Of a DNA stretch of 64,000 nucleotides, positions 41,686-50,594 are shown in pieces. The translations under genes and the position numbers were made by a program. Every line of letters begins with the position of its first letter. Within the stretch, counting starts at the first letter, position 1. Origin of the DNA: Lachnospiraceae bacterium (GTDB lineage: Bacteria; Bacillota; Clostridia; Lachnospirales; Lachnospiraceae); assembly GCA_910575275.1 (NCBI GenBank), contig CAJTEE010000007.1:62001-126000 (forward strand), in the 5' to 3' direction. The notes below the pieces were generated by a model. The model was not told the origin of the DNA and made no database searches. It saw only the letters and a program-made list of their open reading frames with translations.

Positions 41686-43251
41686 ATGGCAGGCCGTTTA
41701 TTTGCCGCAATCGACGTAGGCTCCTTTGAGCTGGAAATGGCAGTCTATGAGCTCGCAAGCAAAAACAGGATCCGCAGGCTGGATCATATCCGTCATGTGA
41801 TCGCCCTGGGAAAGGACACCTACAATACTGGTAAGATCAGCTATAAGCTGGTAGACGAGATGTGTATGGTCCTGGGGGATTTTGTACGGATCATGAAAAG
41901 CTATAAGGTTGCCGATTACAGGGCCTACGCGACCAGTGCGATGCGCGAGGCGACAAACAGCCAGATCGTCCTGGACCAGATCCGGGTCCGGACTGGGCTT
42001 TCGGTGCGGGTGATCAGCAACTCCGAGCAGCGGTTTTTGAGCTACAAGGCGATCGCCGCCCAGGACGAGGCGTTTGACAAAAATATCCGCAAGGGGACGG
42101 CGATTGTCGATGTGAGCTTCGGCAGCATGCAGGTCTCCCTGTTCGACAAAAACCTCCTGATTTCTACCGAAAATCTGCCTCTGGGCGTCTTAAAGATTCG
42201 GGGGATCCTACAGGACGTCAACACGACGGTAGACCGGACCCGGGAGCTCACCGAGGAAATGGTGGAGAACGAACTCCATAATTATAAGAAAATGCATTTG
42301 AAGGATCGGGAGATTAAGCATCTGATCGGGATCGGGGAAAATATTTTGTACTTATTCCGATACGAGGATCAAGGAAAGCTTTTGGAGCGTGTCTCAAGAG
42401 AACAGTTTGAGGAGCTTTATGCGCAGATCTGTAAGATGAACGAGGAGCAGATCGAGGAACGCTTCGGTGTCAGTGCCTCGTACGCAAAGCTCCTTCTTCC
42501 GAGTGCTGTCATTTACCAGAAATTCATGGAGATGACGGGCGCCGAGATGATCTGGGTACCGGGGATCCGTCTGTGTGACGGAATGGCTGCAGAATTTGCC
42601 GCGGAGCACAAGCTCACGAAATTTAAGCATAATTTTGACAATGATATCATCAGCACATCGCGGAGTATGGCCAAGCGCTATCGCTGCGTGAGCGCCCATT
42701 CGGAGGTCGTGGAGGCGTATGTTTTGCAGATTTTTGACACGATGAAGCGCTACCACGGCATGGGGGAGAGAGAACGCCTGCTTCTGCAGATCGCGGTTAT
42801 CATCCATGCCTGTGGAAAGTTCATCAGCGTACGGAACGCCAATGAATGTGCCTATAACATTATCATGGCTACCGAGATCATCGGTATCTCGCATGTGGAG
42901 CGGGAGATCATCGCCAATATCGTGCGCTATAACATCAGAGATTTTGACTACAACATGATCCGCATGGAGGCGCAGCTTGATTCCATGACCGAGGGCTTAA
43001 GCAGCCACAAGGAGGCAGTGATCGTGATCGCCAAGCTGACGGCGATCCTGCGGCTTGCGAATTCCATGGACCGGGGACACGGGCAGAAGCTTAAGGACTG
43101 CCGTATGGCAGTCAAGGACGGCGAGCTTGTGGTGACGACCGATTACCACGGCGACATCACCCTGGAAGCGGTTTCGTTTGGGCAGAAGGCCGCGTTTTTT
43201 GAGGAGATTTTCGGCATTCGCCCGGTGCTGAAACAGAAAAGGAGCGTATGA
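41686..43251 (+). CDS. ppx: Ppx/GppA-type exopolyphosphatase with HD-like C-terminal domain
   Basis: 521 residues. The N-terminal actin-fold phosphatase (FAAIDVGSFELEMAVYEL, RAYATSAMREATNS, ISNSEQRFLSYKAIA, IVDVSFGSMQVSLF) is followed by an HD-type helical domain (about 325-490: RYHGMGERERLLLQIAVIIH, HKEAVIVIAKLTAILRLANS). It may release phosphate from polyphosphate or act on guanosine pentaphosphate. In place of the usual D-x-G-S-N-S, the first loop reads DVGSFELE, a shift worth noting. It ends one base before ppk1, so the two antagonists are co-expressed. Confidence 0.85.
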   Translation: MAGRLFAAIDVGSFELEMAVYELASKNRIRRLDHIRHVIALGKDTYNTGKISYKLVDEMCMVLGDFVRIMKSYKVADYRAYATSAMREATNSQIVLDQIRVRTGLSVRVISNSEQRFLSYKAIAAQDEAFDKNIRKGTAIVDVSFGSMQVSLFDKNLLISTENLPLGVLKIRGILQDVNTTVDRTRELTEEMVENELHNYKKMHLKDREIKHLIGIGENILYLFRYEDQGKLLERVSREQFEELYAQICKMNEEQIEERFGVSASYAKLLLPSAVIYQKFMEMTGAEMIWVPGIRLCDGMAAEFAAEHKLTKFKHNFDNDIISTSRSMAKRYRCVSAHSEVVEAYVLQIFDTMKRYHGMGERERLLLQIAVIIHACGKFISVRNANECAYNIIMATEIIGISHVEREIIANIVRYNIRDFDYNMIRMEAQLDSMTEGLSSHKEAVIVIAKLTAILRLANSMDRGHGQKLKDCRMAVKDGELVVTTDYHGDITLEAVSFGQKAAFFEEIFGIRPVLKQKRSV

Positions 43252-43252
43252 C

Positions 43253-45412
43253 ATGGGAGAGATGCAGGATAAATTTGCCGATCCGAGTTATTATGTAAAC
43301 AGGGAGTTAAGCTGGCTGGAATTTAACCGCCGCGTATTGGGAGAGGCACGGGATAAGGCCACGCCGCTTTTCGAGCGGCTGAAATTTTTAAGCATCACTT
43401 CCTCTAACCTGGATGAGTTTTTTATGGTTCGGGTGGCTTCCTTAAAGGATATGGTGCATGCCCGGTATACGAAACCGGATATTGCGGGGCTGGGGCCTAC
43501 GGAACAGCTTACAAAGATCAGCGAACGGACACACGAGCTTGTGAACCAGCAGTATTCCACGTATAACCGTGCGATCATCCCGGCGCTTCGGGCAAACGGG
43601 CTAAATGTCGTGACCCGCCATGAGGAGCTTTCGAAGAAACAAGGGGAATTTGTGGACCGGTATTTTAAGGAGGAGGTCTATCCGGTGCTGACGCCGATGG
43701 CCGTGGATTCCTCGAGGCCGTTCCCGCTCGTGCGCAACAAATCCTTAAACATCGCGGCCCTGGTCGAGAAGAAAGAGGGCGGCGAGCTGGAATTTGCGAT
43801 GGTCCAGGTGCCGTCTGTGCTTCCGCGTGTCGTGGAGCTGCCGCTTACGATCGAGGAGGACGGGAGCGAGCTTCGCCATGTGATCCTTTTGGAGGAGATC
43901 ATCGAGCGGAATATAAAGCTTTTGTTCTTAAATTATGACATCATCACCTCTCATCCGTTCCGAATCATGCGGAATGCCGATTTTTCGCTGGATGAGGAGG
44001 AAGCGGTCGATCTTTTGGAGGAGATCGAAAAGCAGCTAAAAAGGCGGCAGTGGGGCGAGGTGATCCGCCTGGAGATCGAGGAAAGGACGGACGGGCGCCT
44101 GCTTGAGGTACTGAAGGAGGAGCTGGCCGTCAATGAGGAGGACATTTTTGAAATCCCGGGGGCGCTTGACCTGACGTTTTTGATGAAAATGTATGGACTC
44201 GGCGGCTACGATCATTTAAAATCCCCCAAGTACACGCCGCAGTCGGTTCCGGCTTTGATGAATGAAGACGATATTTTCACGAATATCCGCAAAGGCGATA
44301 TCCTGCTTGTGCATCCGTATGAGACTTTTGATCCGGTCGTGGATTTTGTGCGCCGGGCGGCCAAGGATCCGGATGTGCTGGCCATCAAGCAGACGCTTTA
44401 CCGCGTCAGCGGAAATTCGCCGATTATCGCGGCGCTCGCCGAGGCGGCGGATAACGGCAAGCAGGTGTCGGTGCTGGTGGAATTAAAGGCACGGTTTGAC
44501 GAGGAGAACAACATTCTCTGGGCCAAGATGCTCGAGAAGGCCGGCTGTCATGTGATCTACGGCCTTGTCGGGTTAAAGACGCACTCGAAGATCACGCTCG
44601 TGGTGCGCCGCGAGGAGGACGGAATCCGACGCTATGTACATCTGGGCACCGGCAATTATAACGATTCAACTGCGAAGCTGTATACGGACTGCGGCCTCAT
44701 GACCTGCAATCCTTTGATTGGCGAGGATGCAACGGCCGTCTTTAATATGCTGTCAGGATATTCGGAGCCGTTGAGCTGGAACATGCTGGCGGTCGCGCCG
44801 TTATGGCTGCGCAATAAATTCCTGCGCCTGATCGAGCGGGAGACGAAGCATGCGAAGGACGGAAAGCACGCGTCGATCGTGGCCAAGATGAATTCGCTCT
44901 GCGATAAGGAGATCATCGCGGCGCTTTATGAGGCTTCCTGCGCCGGCGTAAAGATCCGGCTCGTCGTGCGTGGGATCTGTAGCCTAAAGGCAGGAGTGCC
45001 GGGGCTGTCCGAGCACATTGAGGTACGCTCGATCGTCGGAGAATTTTTGGAGCATGCGCGGATCTTCATTTTCGAGAATGACGGGAGTGAGGAGATTTAT
45101 ATGGGCAGCGCGGATTGGATGCCGCGGAACTTAGACCGCCGTGTGGAGATCTTATTCCCCGTGGTGCGGGAGGAGTTAAAGGTACGGATCCGCCATTATA
45201 TGGAGCTAGAGCTGGAGGACAACATGAGGGCGCATATCCTGCGGCCGGATGGAACGTACGAGAAACCGGACCGGAGAGGAAAGCTGCCGGTGGATTCCCA
45301 GCGGTCGCTTTGTGAGCTGGCGACTGCCGCGGCGAGGGCGGAAATGCGAAGGACGGAGGATGACGGGCGTCCGCGGGTATTTGTGCCGGTGGAGAGTCAG
45401 TACAGTGAATAG
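43253..45412 (+). CDS. ppk1: Polyphosphate kinase 1
   Basis: 719 residues. It polymerises ATP gamma-phosphate into polyphosphate. N-terminal YYVNRELSWLEFNRRVLGEA; the autophosphorylated His444 lies in GLKTHSKITLV, and second active-site His601 in EFLEHARIFIF. ADWMPRNLDRRVEILFP is standard. It starts one base after the ppx stop. A hairpin without a T-run lies 8 bp after the stop. Confidence 0.95.
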   Translation: MGEMQDKFADPSYYVNRELSWLEFNRRVLGEARDKATPLFERLKFLSITSSNLDEFFMVRVASLKDMVHARYTKPDIAGLGPTEQLTKISERTHELVNQQYSTYNRAIIPALRANGLNVVTRHEELSKKQGEFVDRYFKEEVYPVLTPMAVDSSRPFPLVRNKSLNIAALVEKKEGGELEFAMVQVPSVLPRVVELPLTIEEDGSELRHVILLEEIIERNIKLLFLNYDIITSHPFRIMRNADFSLDEEEAVDLLEEIEKQLKRRQWGEVIRLEIEERTDGRLLEVLKEELAVNEEDIFEIPGALDLTFLMKMYGLGGYDHLKSPKYTPQSVPALMNEDDIFTNIRKGDILLVHPYETFDPVVDFVRRAAKDPDVLAIKQTLYRVSGNSPIIAALAEAADNGKQVSVLVELKARFDEENNILWAKMLEKAGCHVIYGLVGLKTHSKITLVVRREEDGIRRYVHLGTGNYNDSTAKLYTDCGLMTCNPLIGEDATAVFNMLSGYSEPLSWNMLAVAPLWLRNKFLRLIERETKHAKDGKHASIVAKMNSLCDKEIIAALYEASCAGVKIRLVVRGICSLKAGVPGLSEHIEVRSIVGEFLEHARIFIFENDGSEEIYMGSADWMPRNLDRRVEILFPVVREELKVRIRHYMELELEDNMRAHILRPDGTYEKPDRRGKLPVDSQRSLCELATAAARAEMRRTEDDGRPRVFVPVESQYSE

Positions 45413-45419
45413 TGTACAG

Positions 45420-45451
45420 GCTGCCGTTTAGCCAAAGGCCAAAACGGCAGC
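45420..45451. repeat. Hairpin after ppk1
   Basis: GCTGCCGTTT pairs with AAACGGCAGC with an inner GCC/GGC pairing. No T-run; perhaps an mRNA 3'-end stabiliser or a weak factor-dependent stop. Confidence 0.5.
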
Positions 45452-45476
45452 AATAACTTGCGAAAGAAGGACAGCA

Positions 45477-46181
45477 ATGGGGAGAGAGGAAGACGAGAGA
45501 AGCTTACGGCGTGAGATGCACAGGATCGAGAGAAAGAGACAGGAGCGGGTGCGCGAGCTGCTGCTTCTGACGCTTTTTGGCGTAACGGCGTTAATCGTCC
45601 TGGCGGCAGTGATCGTTTTTGTGAAGACGGTGTTTTTTAAGAAGCCGGTTGACCCGAAGACCGTGGAGGTCCCGGATTATGTGACGGTCAGCCTCTTGAC
45701 GCCGAACCCGTATTCGAGACCGCAGACGCCGCTTACCGAGGTGAACGGAATCGTCGTGCACTATGTGGCGAATCCCTGCTCGACGGCAAGGGAGAACCGA
45801 AACTATTTCGAGAATCTGAAGGACCAGAGCGGGGGCGATACGACCTCGGTCAGCAGCCATTTTGTGATCGGGCTGGAGGGGGAAGTCGTGCAGTGTGTAC
45901 CGATTGATGAGGTGGCGTATGCCTCGAACCACCGAAACAGCGATACGATCTCGATCGAATGCTGTCATCCGGATACGACGGGAGAGTTTTATGATAGTAC
46001 ATACAATTCCCTGGTGAACCTGTGTGCCTATCTGTGCAGGGAGTTTGACCTGAAGGCGGATGACGTAATCCGACATCATGATGTGAACGGAAAGATCTGT
46101 CCGAAGTATTTTGTCGAGCATCCGGAGGCCTGGGAGCAGTTCAAAAAGGATGTGAAGGCGGCGATCAAGGAGCTTAAATGA
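45477..46181 (+). CDS. Membrane-anchored N-acetylmuramoyl-L-alanine amidase (Ami_2)
   Basis: 234 residues. A charged cytosolic N-terminus, one membrane helix (about 28-50), and an extracellular amidase domain. GIVVHYVANPCSTA carries the first zinc His, VSSHFVIGLEGEVVQCVP the central strand, and DVIRHHDVNGKICPKYF the second His and the Cys/Lys end. It cleaves the lactyl-peptide bond in peptidoglycan. Cys rather than Asp as third ligand is typical of one Ami_2 subgroup. Own terminator follows. Confidence 0.88.
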   Translation: MGREEDERSLRREMHRIERKRQERVRELLLLTLFGVTALIVLAAVIVFVKTVFFKKPVDPKTVEVPDYVTVSLLTPNPYSRPQTPLTEVNGIVVHYVANPCSTARENRNYFENLKDQSGGDTTSVSSHFVIGLEGEVVQCVPIDEVAYASNHRNSDTISIECCHPDTTGEFYDSTYNSLVNLCAYLCREFDLKADDVIRHHDVNGKICPKYFVEHPEAWEQFKKDVKAAIKELK

Positions 46182-46184
46182 AAG

Positions 46185-46219
46185 AAGGGCGCAGACCGTT
46201 TCAAACGGACTGCGCCTTA
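46185..46219 (+). terminator. Terminator of the amidase gene
   Basis: AAGGGCGCAG pairs with CTGCGCCTT, with inner CCGTTT/AAACGG pairing. The following tail is weak (ATTT). Confidence 0.65.
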
Positions 46220-46348
46220 TTTGCGATTATTCTTTTATATCGTCAATGTCTGTGTGATTTACGCTGGCTATCATAAGGAAGCTTTTTAAATACAGGTATT
46301 CTTTTTTAAATTTTGCATAGGTTTCAACTGCGTTTTCTTTTTTGGCTG

Positions 46349-46552
46349 TCAGCCTGCAAGGCGGAGGAAGGAGGCGATGCGGTGGCATCGTTGACTGACG
46401 GTGCTGTGTGCCATTGGCACACGTTTAGCACGGACCGAAGCGGAGCGTAGACCAACGCGGCAGATGGCAAAATAGGCGGTGCTGAAAGTGTGATTACTAA
46501 CCGGATGGAGCACTAGGGCTTTTTGCAGGAGCTCCAAATTTAGATTTGGCAT
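46349..46552 (-). CDS. Possible 67-residue small protein, partly over a repetitive sequence
   Basis: ATG 46552 has a strong ribosome site (GAGGAGGAAAGAG), which is the only support for translation. The N-terminus MPNLNLELLQKALVLHPVSN is unlike known families. The C-terminal half (HSTVSQRCHRIASFLRLAG) is read from GC-rich palindromic DNA (GTGTGCC-ATT-GGCACAC near 46409) that looks like a dispersed intergenic repeat. The rest of 46220-46666 shows no gene. Confidence 0.35.
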   Translation of the reverse strand: MPNLNLELLQKALVLHPVSNHTFSTAYFAICRVGLRSASVRAKRVPMAHSTVSQRCHRIASFLRLAG

Positions 46553-46666
46553 TCTCTTTCCTCCTCGTATAATAAACAGTTTGACAAATTCGCTCCGAAC
46601 AGGTCTATTCTCTATTATAGCCAAGAGTATAGCATAGCTGAGATATAAAGTCCATTATAATTCGGC

Positions 46667-47473
46667 CTATTCGATCTTTACAAACTCCGGCTTCCTCGCA
46701 TGATAGACCGTGTAATATGAAAAGCCGCACCGCTTCAAAAGCTCTGCCGTCCGATTAAAGCTGCCGCCGACCTCCGCGGCCTTGTGCGCATCGGAGCCGA
46801 CGGTCAGGAGCTCGCCGTCGAGCTCGCGGTAGCGTTTGAGGATTTTTTCGTGGGGATTCGGCTGTCCGAGCCCGTATTTAAAGCCCGCGGTGTTACATTC
46901 GAGCGCCTTGCCCCGCCGGATCAAAACGCGCAGGATCTCGTCGATGACCTCCATGTAGTCTTCGGGTAGGTAGTTTTTGTTTTTTGTGGGGCCGTAACGG
47001 ATGGGGAAATCGAGATGCCCCAGGCTGTCAAAGCAGTCCATGAGACGGACACGCTCCAGGGTCGATTCAAAGTACCGGCGATAGGCCGCCTTTTCACTGC
47101 GGCCGCTGTAAAACGTCCGGTCATATACGTCGATCGCGTCTATGAAATGGCTGGAACCGATCAGGTAATCGACCTCCAGTTCCTTTTCCAGTGCCTCCAG
47201 ATACTCCTTCTCCCGCAGCATGAGGCCGATCTCAACGCCGATGTTGATCCGGAGCCTGCCCGCGTACTCCGCCTGAAGCGCGCGCATGGCGGGGAAATAG
47301 GACGAAAAATTAAGTGTGAAGTCAATCGGGCTCATTTCTCTTGTGCCGTAATCGTGATGGTCCGTGATACAGATCTCGGACATGGAAAGCCGCAGGGCCG
47401 CTTCCGCCTGATCGCGCGGCGGTGTCTCGGAATCGCCGGAAAAGCTGGTATGAATATGAAAATCGGATAACAT
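46667..47473 (-). CDS. PHP-domain histidinol-phosphatase, HisJ-like
   Basis: 268 residues. Metal motifs of the PHP fold are in order: DFHIHTSFSGD, ICITDHHDYG, IGVEIGL, IGSSHFID, DSLGHLDF, LECNTAG and TVGSDAHK. It would dephosphorylate histidinol phosphate in histidine synthesis. No other his genes are nearby, and PHP enzymes can have other phosphoester substrates, so specificity is inferred. ATG 47473 follows GGAGGGAG. Confidence 0.85.
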   Translation of the reverse strand: MLSDFHIHTSFSGDSETPPRDQAEAALRLSMSEICITDHHDYGTREMSPIDFTLNFSSYFPAMRALQAEYAGRLRINIGVEIGLMLREKEYLEALEKELEVDYLIGSSHFIDAIDVYDRTFYSGRSEKAAYRRYFESTLERVRLMDCFDSLGHLDFPIRYGPTKNKNYLPEDYMEVIDEILRVLIRRGKALECNTAGFKYGLGQPNPHEKILKRYRELDGELLTVGSDAHKAAEVGGSFNRTAELLKRCGFSYYTVYHARKPEFVKIE

Positions 47474-47537
47474 GAAATAGTCTCCCTCCTTATCCTCTAC
47501 AGTATGCCAGCTTTTCCCCGGAAAAGCAACAAAATTC

Positions 47538-47683
47538 GTAACCGTTCAGCCTACGGCTTCCCTGTACCAAAATCCGCCCCTGTTTCAAGTTTGCCTGCGG
47601 CAAAGAGGAGCGGATTCATGGCTGTTTGGCTTTATTGGCTGCTATCTGCGCAGCAAGTGCGCAGATGCAGGCTGAACTGTTAC
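47538..47683. repeat. Miniature inverted-repeat element (about 146 bp)
   Basis: Outer arms GTAACCGTTCAGCCT and AGGCTGAACTGTTAC pair with one mismatch. Inner pairs AATCCGCCCCT with AGGAGCGGATT, and CTGCGCA with TGCGCAG. No coding sequence. It fills most of the gap between hisJ-like and the Na/Pi gene. Confidence 0.75.
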
Positions 47684-47743
47684 CAAAATTCCCCCATTCA
47701 TTCTCCAAATTTTACCTATAATTTACAAAGTTTTTATTTGTAA

Positions 47744-47773
47744 TTGAAAAGCCTGTATTTCCTGTGCTATGAT
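47744..47773 (+). promoter_or_regulatory. Promoter of the Na/Pi transporter gene
   Basis: TTGAAA and TATGAT at 18-base spacing with TG before the -10. Confidence 0.65.
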
Positions 47774-47826
47774 ACTTGCAGAGAGGGTTTTGTTATGGGA
47801 GCACTCTATAGGAAAAAGGGGATACA

Positions 47827-49497
47827 ATGAGTTTAAATGCGATTGGGAGTATTTTTACATTTTTAGGCGGTCTGGGTATGTTCCTGTATGGGATGAATAT
47901 CATGGGCGACGGGATGCAGAAGTCTGCGGGGAACAGCATGAACCGCTTCCTCCAGCTTGTGACGAACAACAGGCTTCTGGCCATTGCGCTCGGTGCGCTG
48001 ATCACGGCGATTCTGCACAGCAGCGGCGCGACGACTGTCATGGTAGTGGGCTTTGTAAACGCGGGGATCTTAAATCTGACGCAGGCGGTCGGCGTCATCA
48101 TGGGCGCTAATATCGGAACGACGATCACGGCCTGGATGGTCTCGTTAAACCAACTCGGAGATGCGATGAAGGTGCTGCAGCCTTCGTTTTTCGCGCCCTT
48201 ATTTGTGGCGGTGGGTGCGTTCGGCCTGCTGTTTTCGAAAAAAAAGAGGGACAGCGTTGTGGGAGAGGTCTGCATCGGCGTGGGCTTTCTGTTTGTCGGA
48301 CTGACCTTTATGTCCGGTTCGGTCGAGCCGTATACGGATCTGCCGATTTTTGCGAAGGCGTTTGCCATCTTGGGGAGCAATCCGATCTTAGGCATCTTGG
48401 TCGGCGCACTTGTGACGGCTTTGATCCAGAGCTCGACGGCCTCGGTCGGTATCTTACAGACGCTCGCCATGAGCGGAATCGTATCGACCAGCGCTGCCGT
48501 CTATATTACGCTCGGCCAGAATATCGGCTCCTGTTTGACGGCGCTGCTTTCCAGTGCGGGGGCAAGCCGAAACGCCAAACGGGCCTCGGTCATTCATCTG
48601 ACATTTAATGCGGCCGGTGCGGCCGTCTTCGGGGTCGGCATGTATCTGATTTCGCTGTTTGCCCCGGAGATCGCTTTGGGCCATATAGATTCCCTGGGGA
48701 TCTCCATGTTCCATACATTCTTTAACCTGACGAACACGGTGCTTCTGTTCCCGTTTGCGAAGCAGCTTGTGGCCTTTTCCGGCCTGATCGTCAAGGAGAC
48801 GAAGGAGGAGGCCGAGGAGGCCGCCTTAAAAGCCGATGCGGCGCTTTTACAGCTTGACGAGCGTATCTTCCAGTCGCCGCCGCTGGCGCTGGAGATCGGC
48901 GTCATGGAAGTGGTGCATATGGGAAAAAAGGTGGAGAAGAACCTAAAACGCGCGCTTTCGGTTCTAAGTTCAGGGGACGCGGAGTATCTTGACGTGATCT
49001 ATGAGCAGGAGAAGGCCATCAACGCGATGAACAAAAAGCTGACCGAATACCTCATTAAGGTCAACAACCTTTCCCTGAACGAAAAACAGAAGCGTCTGGT
49101 CAGCAACCTGTTTTACAGCATCAGTGACATTGAGAGGGTCGGGGACCATGCAGAGAATATCGCGGATTCCGTGCGGTTCATCGCAGAGCATGACATGCAG
49201 TTTTCGGAAACAGGGCTCTCGGATCTGCAGGAGATCGGAAGCGTGGCCGCGGAGGCGTTTTCTCATGCGATCGCGGCAAGGCACGAAAAGAATTTTGAGG
49301 ATATCAGAAAAGTCAGCAAGCTCGAGGACGAGGTCGATACATTGGAGGAGGAGCTTCGGGACAAGCACATCGAGCGCCTTTCCAAGGGCGAGTGCAGCCC
49401 GTCTGTCGGCGCGGTCTTTTTGGATATTCTCAGCAATCTGGAACGTGTATCCGACCACGCATACAACGTGGCCGGATATGTAAAGGATGAGATGTAA
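47827..49497 (+). CDS. Na/Pi cotransporter family protein with PhoU-like domain
   Basis: 556 residues. Two Na/Pi-cotransporter repeats (FLYGMNIMGDGMQKSAGNSM, ALITAILHSSGATTVMVVGF and ALVTALIQSSTASVGILQTL) with the paired QSS/HSS motifs. A C-terminal PhoU-like helical domain (about 350-550: YSISDIERVGDHAENIADS, SNLERVSDHAYNVAGYV) has E-x-x-x-D metal motifs. It moves phosphate with sodium; direction may be import or export. The QSS pair and PhoU fusion are standard. Confidence 0.92.
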   Translation: MSLNAIGSIFTFLGGLGMFLYGMNIMGDGMQKSAGNSMNRFLQLVTNNRLLAIALGALITAILHSSGATTVMVVGFVNAGILNLTQAVGVIMGANIGTTITAWMVSLNQLGDAMKVLQPSFFAPLFVAVGAFGLLFSKKKRDSVVGEVCIGVGFLFVGLTFMSGSVEPYTDLPIFAKAFAILGSNPILGILVGALVTALIQSSTASVGILQTLAMSGIVSTSAAVYITLGQNIGSCLTALLSSAGASRNAKRASVIHLTFNAAGAAVFGVGMYLISLFAPEIALGHIDSLGISMFHTFFNLTNTVLLFPFAKQLVAFSGLIVKETKEEAEEAALKADAALLQLDERIFQSPPLALEIGVMEVVHMGKKVEKNLKRALSVLSSGDAEYLDVIYEQEKAINAMNKKLTEYLIKVNNLSLNEKQKRLVSNLFYSISDIERVGDHAENIADSVRFIAEHDMQFSETGLSDLQEIGSVAAEAFSHAIAARHEKNFEDIRKVSKLEDEVDTLEEELRDKHIERLSKGECSPSVGAVFLDILSNLERVSDHAYNVAGYVKDEM

Positions 49498-49521
49498 GTA
49501 AGACCGTTACAAACGCCGTTT

Positions 49522-50517
49522 TTAGTCCGCGAGTTCCAGAAGCCCTTGGTCCCGGTAGAAGCGCTCTGCCCCGGGATGCAGGTCGATCGGAAGCTCGGTA
49601 TAGAGGAAATCTTTTCGCTCCATGGCGGCCAGTGCCCCGTGGAGCTCTTTTAATTCGGAAGCTTTTTCATATAAAATGGAGGTTAGCGTGTAGACCAGCT
49701 CCTCGTCCATGTCAGCGTTCACACAGAGCAGGCATTTGATGCCGAAGGTCGGAACGGGCTTTTCCTGTCCCTCATAGGTTCCCGCGGGGATTTCATCGCG
49801 GTAATAGAAGGGGTCTTCCCGGATGATGCTGCGCAGCTCCTCGTCCGTGTAGGTTAAAAGGCGGCAGGGCACATCGGCTGCAAGCGTGGCGAAGCTTGCG
49901 ATCGGGATGCCGGCAAAGCCATGTACGGCCGTGAGCGTTCCGGCCCTCACGCCGTCGGCTCCGGTTCCCAGTCCGCAGTTTGAGAGGCTTGCATGCTCCT
50001 CGTCGATTCCAAGCGCTTCAAGCGCGAGCATGGCCGCAAGGGCGGTCGTGGAGTCGGCGGGGCCAATTCCGATGTCCTTTCCCTTGAGCTCATGGACCCA
50101 TTCAATGCCGCTTTCGGACAGGACCAGCCAGTTGGATAGGCTCGGGTAGACGGCGGCAATTGCACGGAGATTGTCTGCGGGCTCCTGTTCAAATTCGGCT
50201 CTGCCGTTTACGGCCGCAAACGCGATGTCACCGCTTACAAGGCCCAGATCCACCTCTCCCCGCATGAGTGCCCGCACGTTGGACGCGGAGCCGTTGGAGG
50301 CGCTTAAATTGATCTTGATGTGGCTGTCGGAATCGCTGATCGCCTGGGCCAGCGCCTTTCCGGCCGGATACATGGTCCCGCCGCTGTCTGCCGTGCCGAT
50401 GGTGAGGATCTGTAGATCCGGCTTCTTTGGGGAAGAAAAGCTGCCATCCGCACAGCCGCCTGCAAGCAGGCAGAGGAGAGCGGACGGCAGCATGAACCAT
50501 TTGGTAAATGCTTTCAT
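49522..50517 (-). CDS. TAXI-family TRAP solute-binding lipoprotein, without permease
   Basis: 331 residues from ATG 50517; a TTG five codons upstream is an alternative. Lipobox LAGGC puts the anchor Cys at about residue 22. Typical motifs: LTIGTADSGGTMYPAGKALA, INLSASNGSASNVRALMRGE, LGLVSGDIAFAA, KGKDIGIGPADSTTALAA. The TRAP permease usually next door is absent. The gene instead follows gltS and a DctSR-like two-component system on the same strand, so it may serve as an extracellular co-sensor or a binding protein for a distant permease. Confidence 0.87.
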   Translation of the reverse strand: MKAFTKWFMLPSALLCLLAGGCADGSFSSPKKPDLQILTIGTADSGGTMYPAGKALAQAISDSDSHIKINLSASNGSASNVRALMRGEVDLGLVSGDIAFAAVNGRAEFEQEPADNLRAIAAVYPSLSNWLVLSESGIEWVHELKGKDIGIGPADSTTALAAMLALEALGIDEEHASLSNCGLGTGADGVRAGTLTAVHGFAGIPIASFATLAADVPCRLLTYTDEELRSIIREDPFYYRDEIPAGTYEGQEKPVPTFGIKCLLCVNADMDEELVYTLTSILYEKASELKELHGALAAMERKDFLYTELPIDLHPGAERFYRDQGLLELAD

Positions 50518-50594
50518 AAGGTTCTGTTCCAATCTATTTAGGGAAATTTGGCTGTATACTCTATTTTAACACCAGCCGCGCGGTTTGGCAATCT

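Noticed and set aside
47504-47743. 79-codon ORF upstream of the Na/Pi gene
   Set aside because: Mostly translated from the foldback element and lacks a ribosome site.
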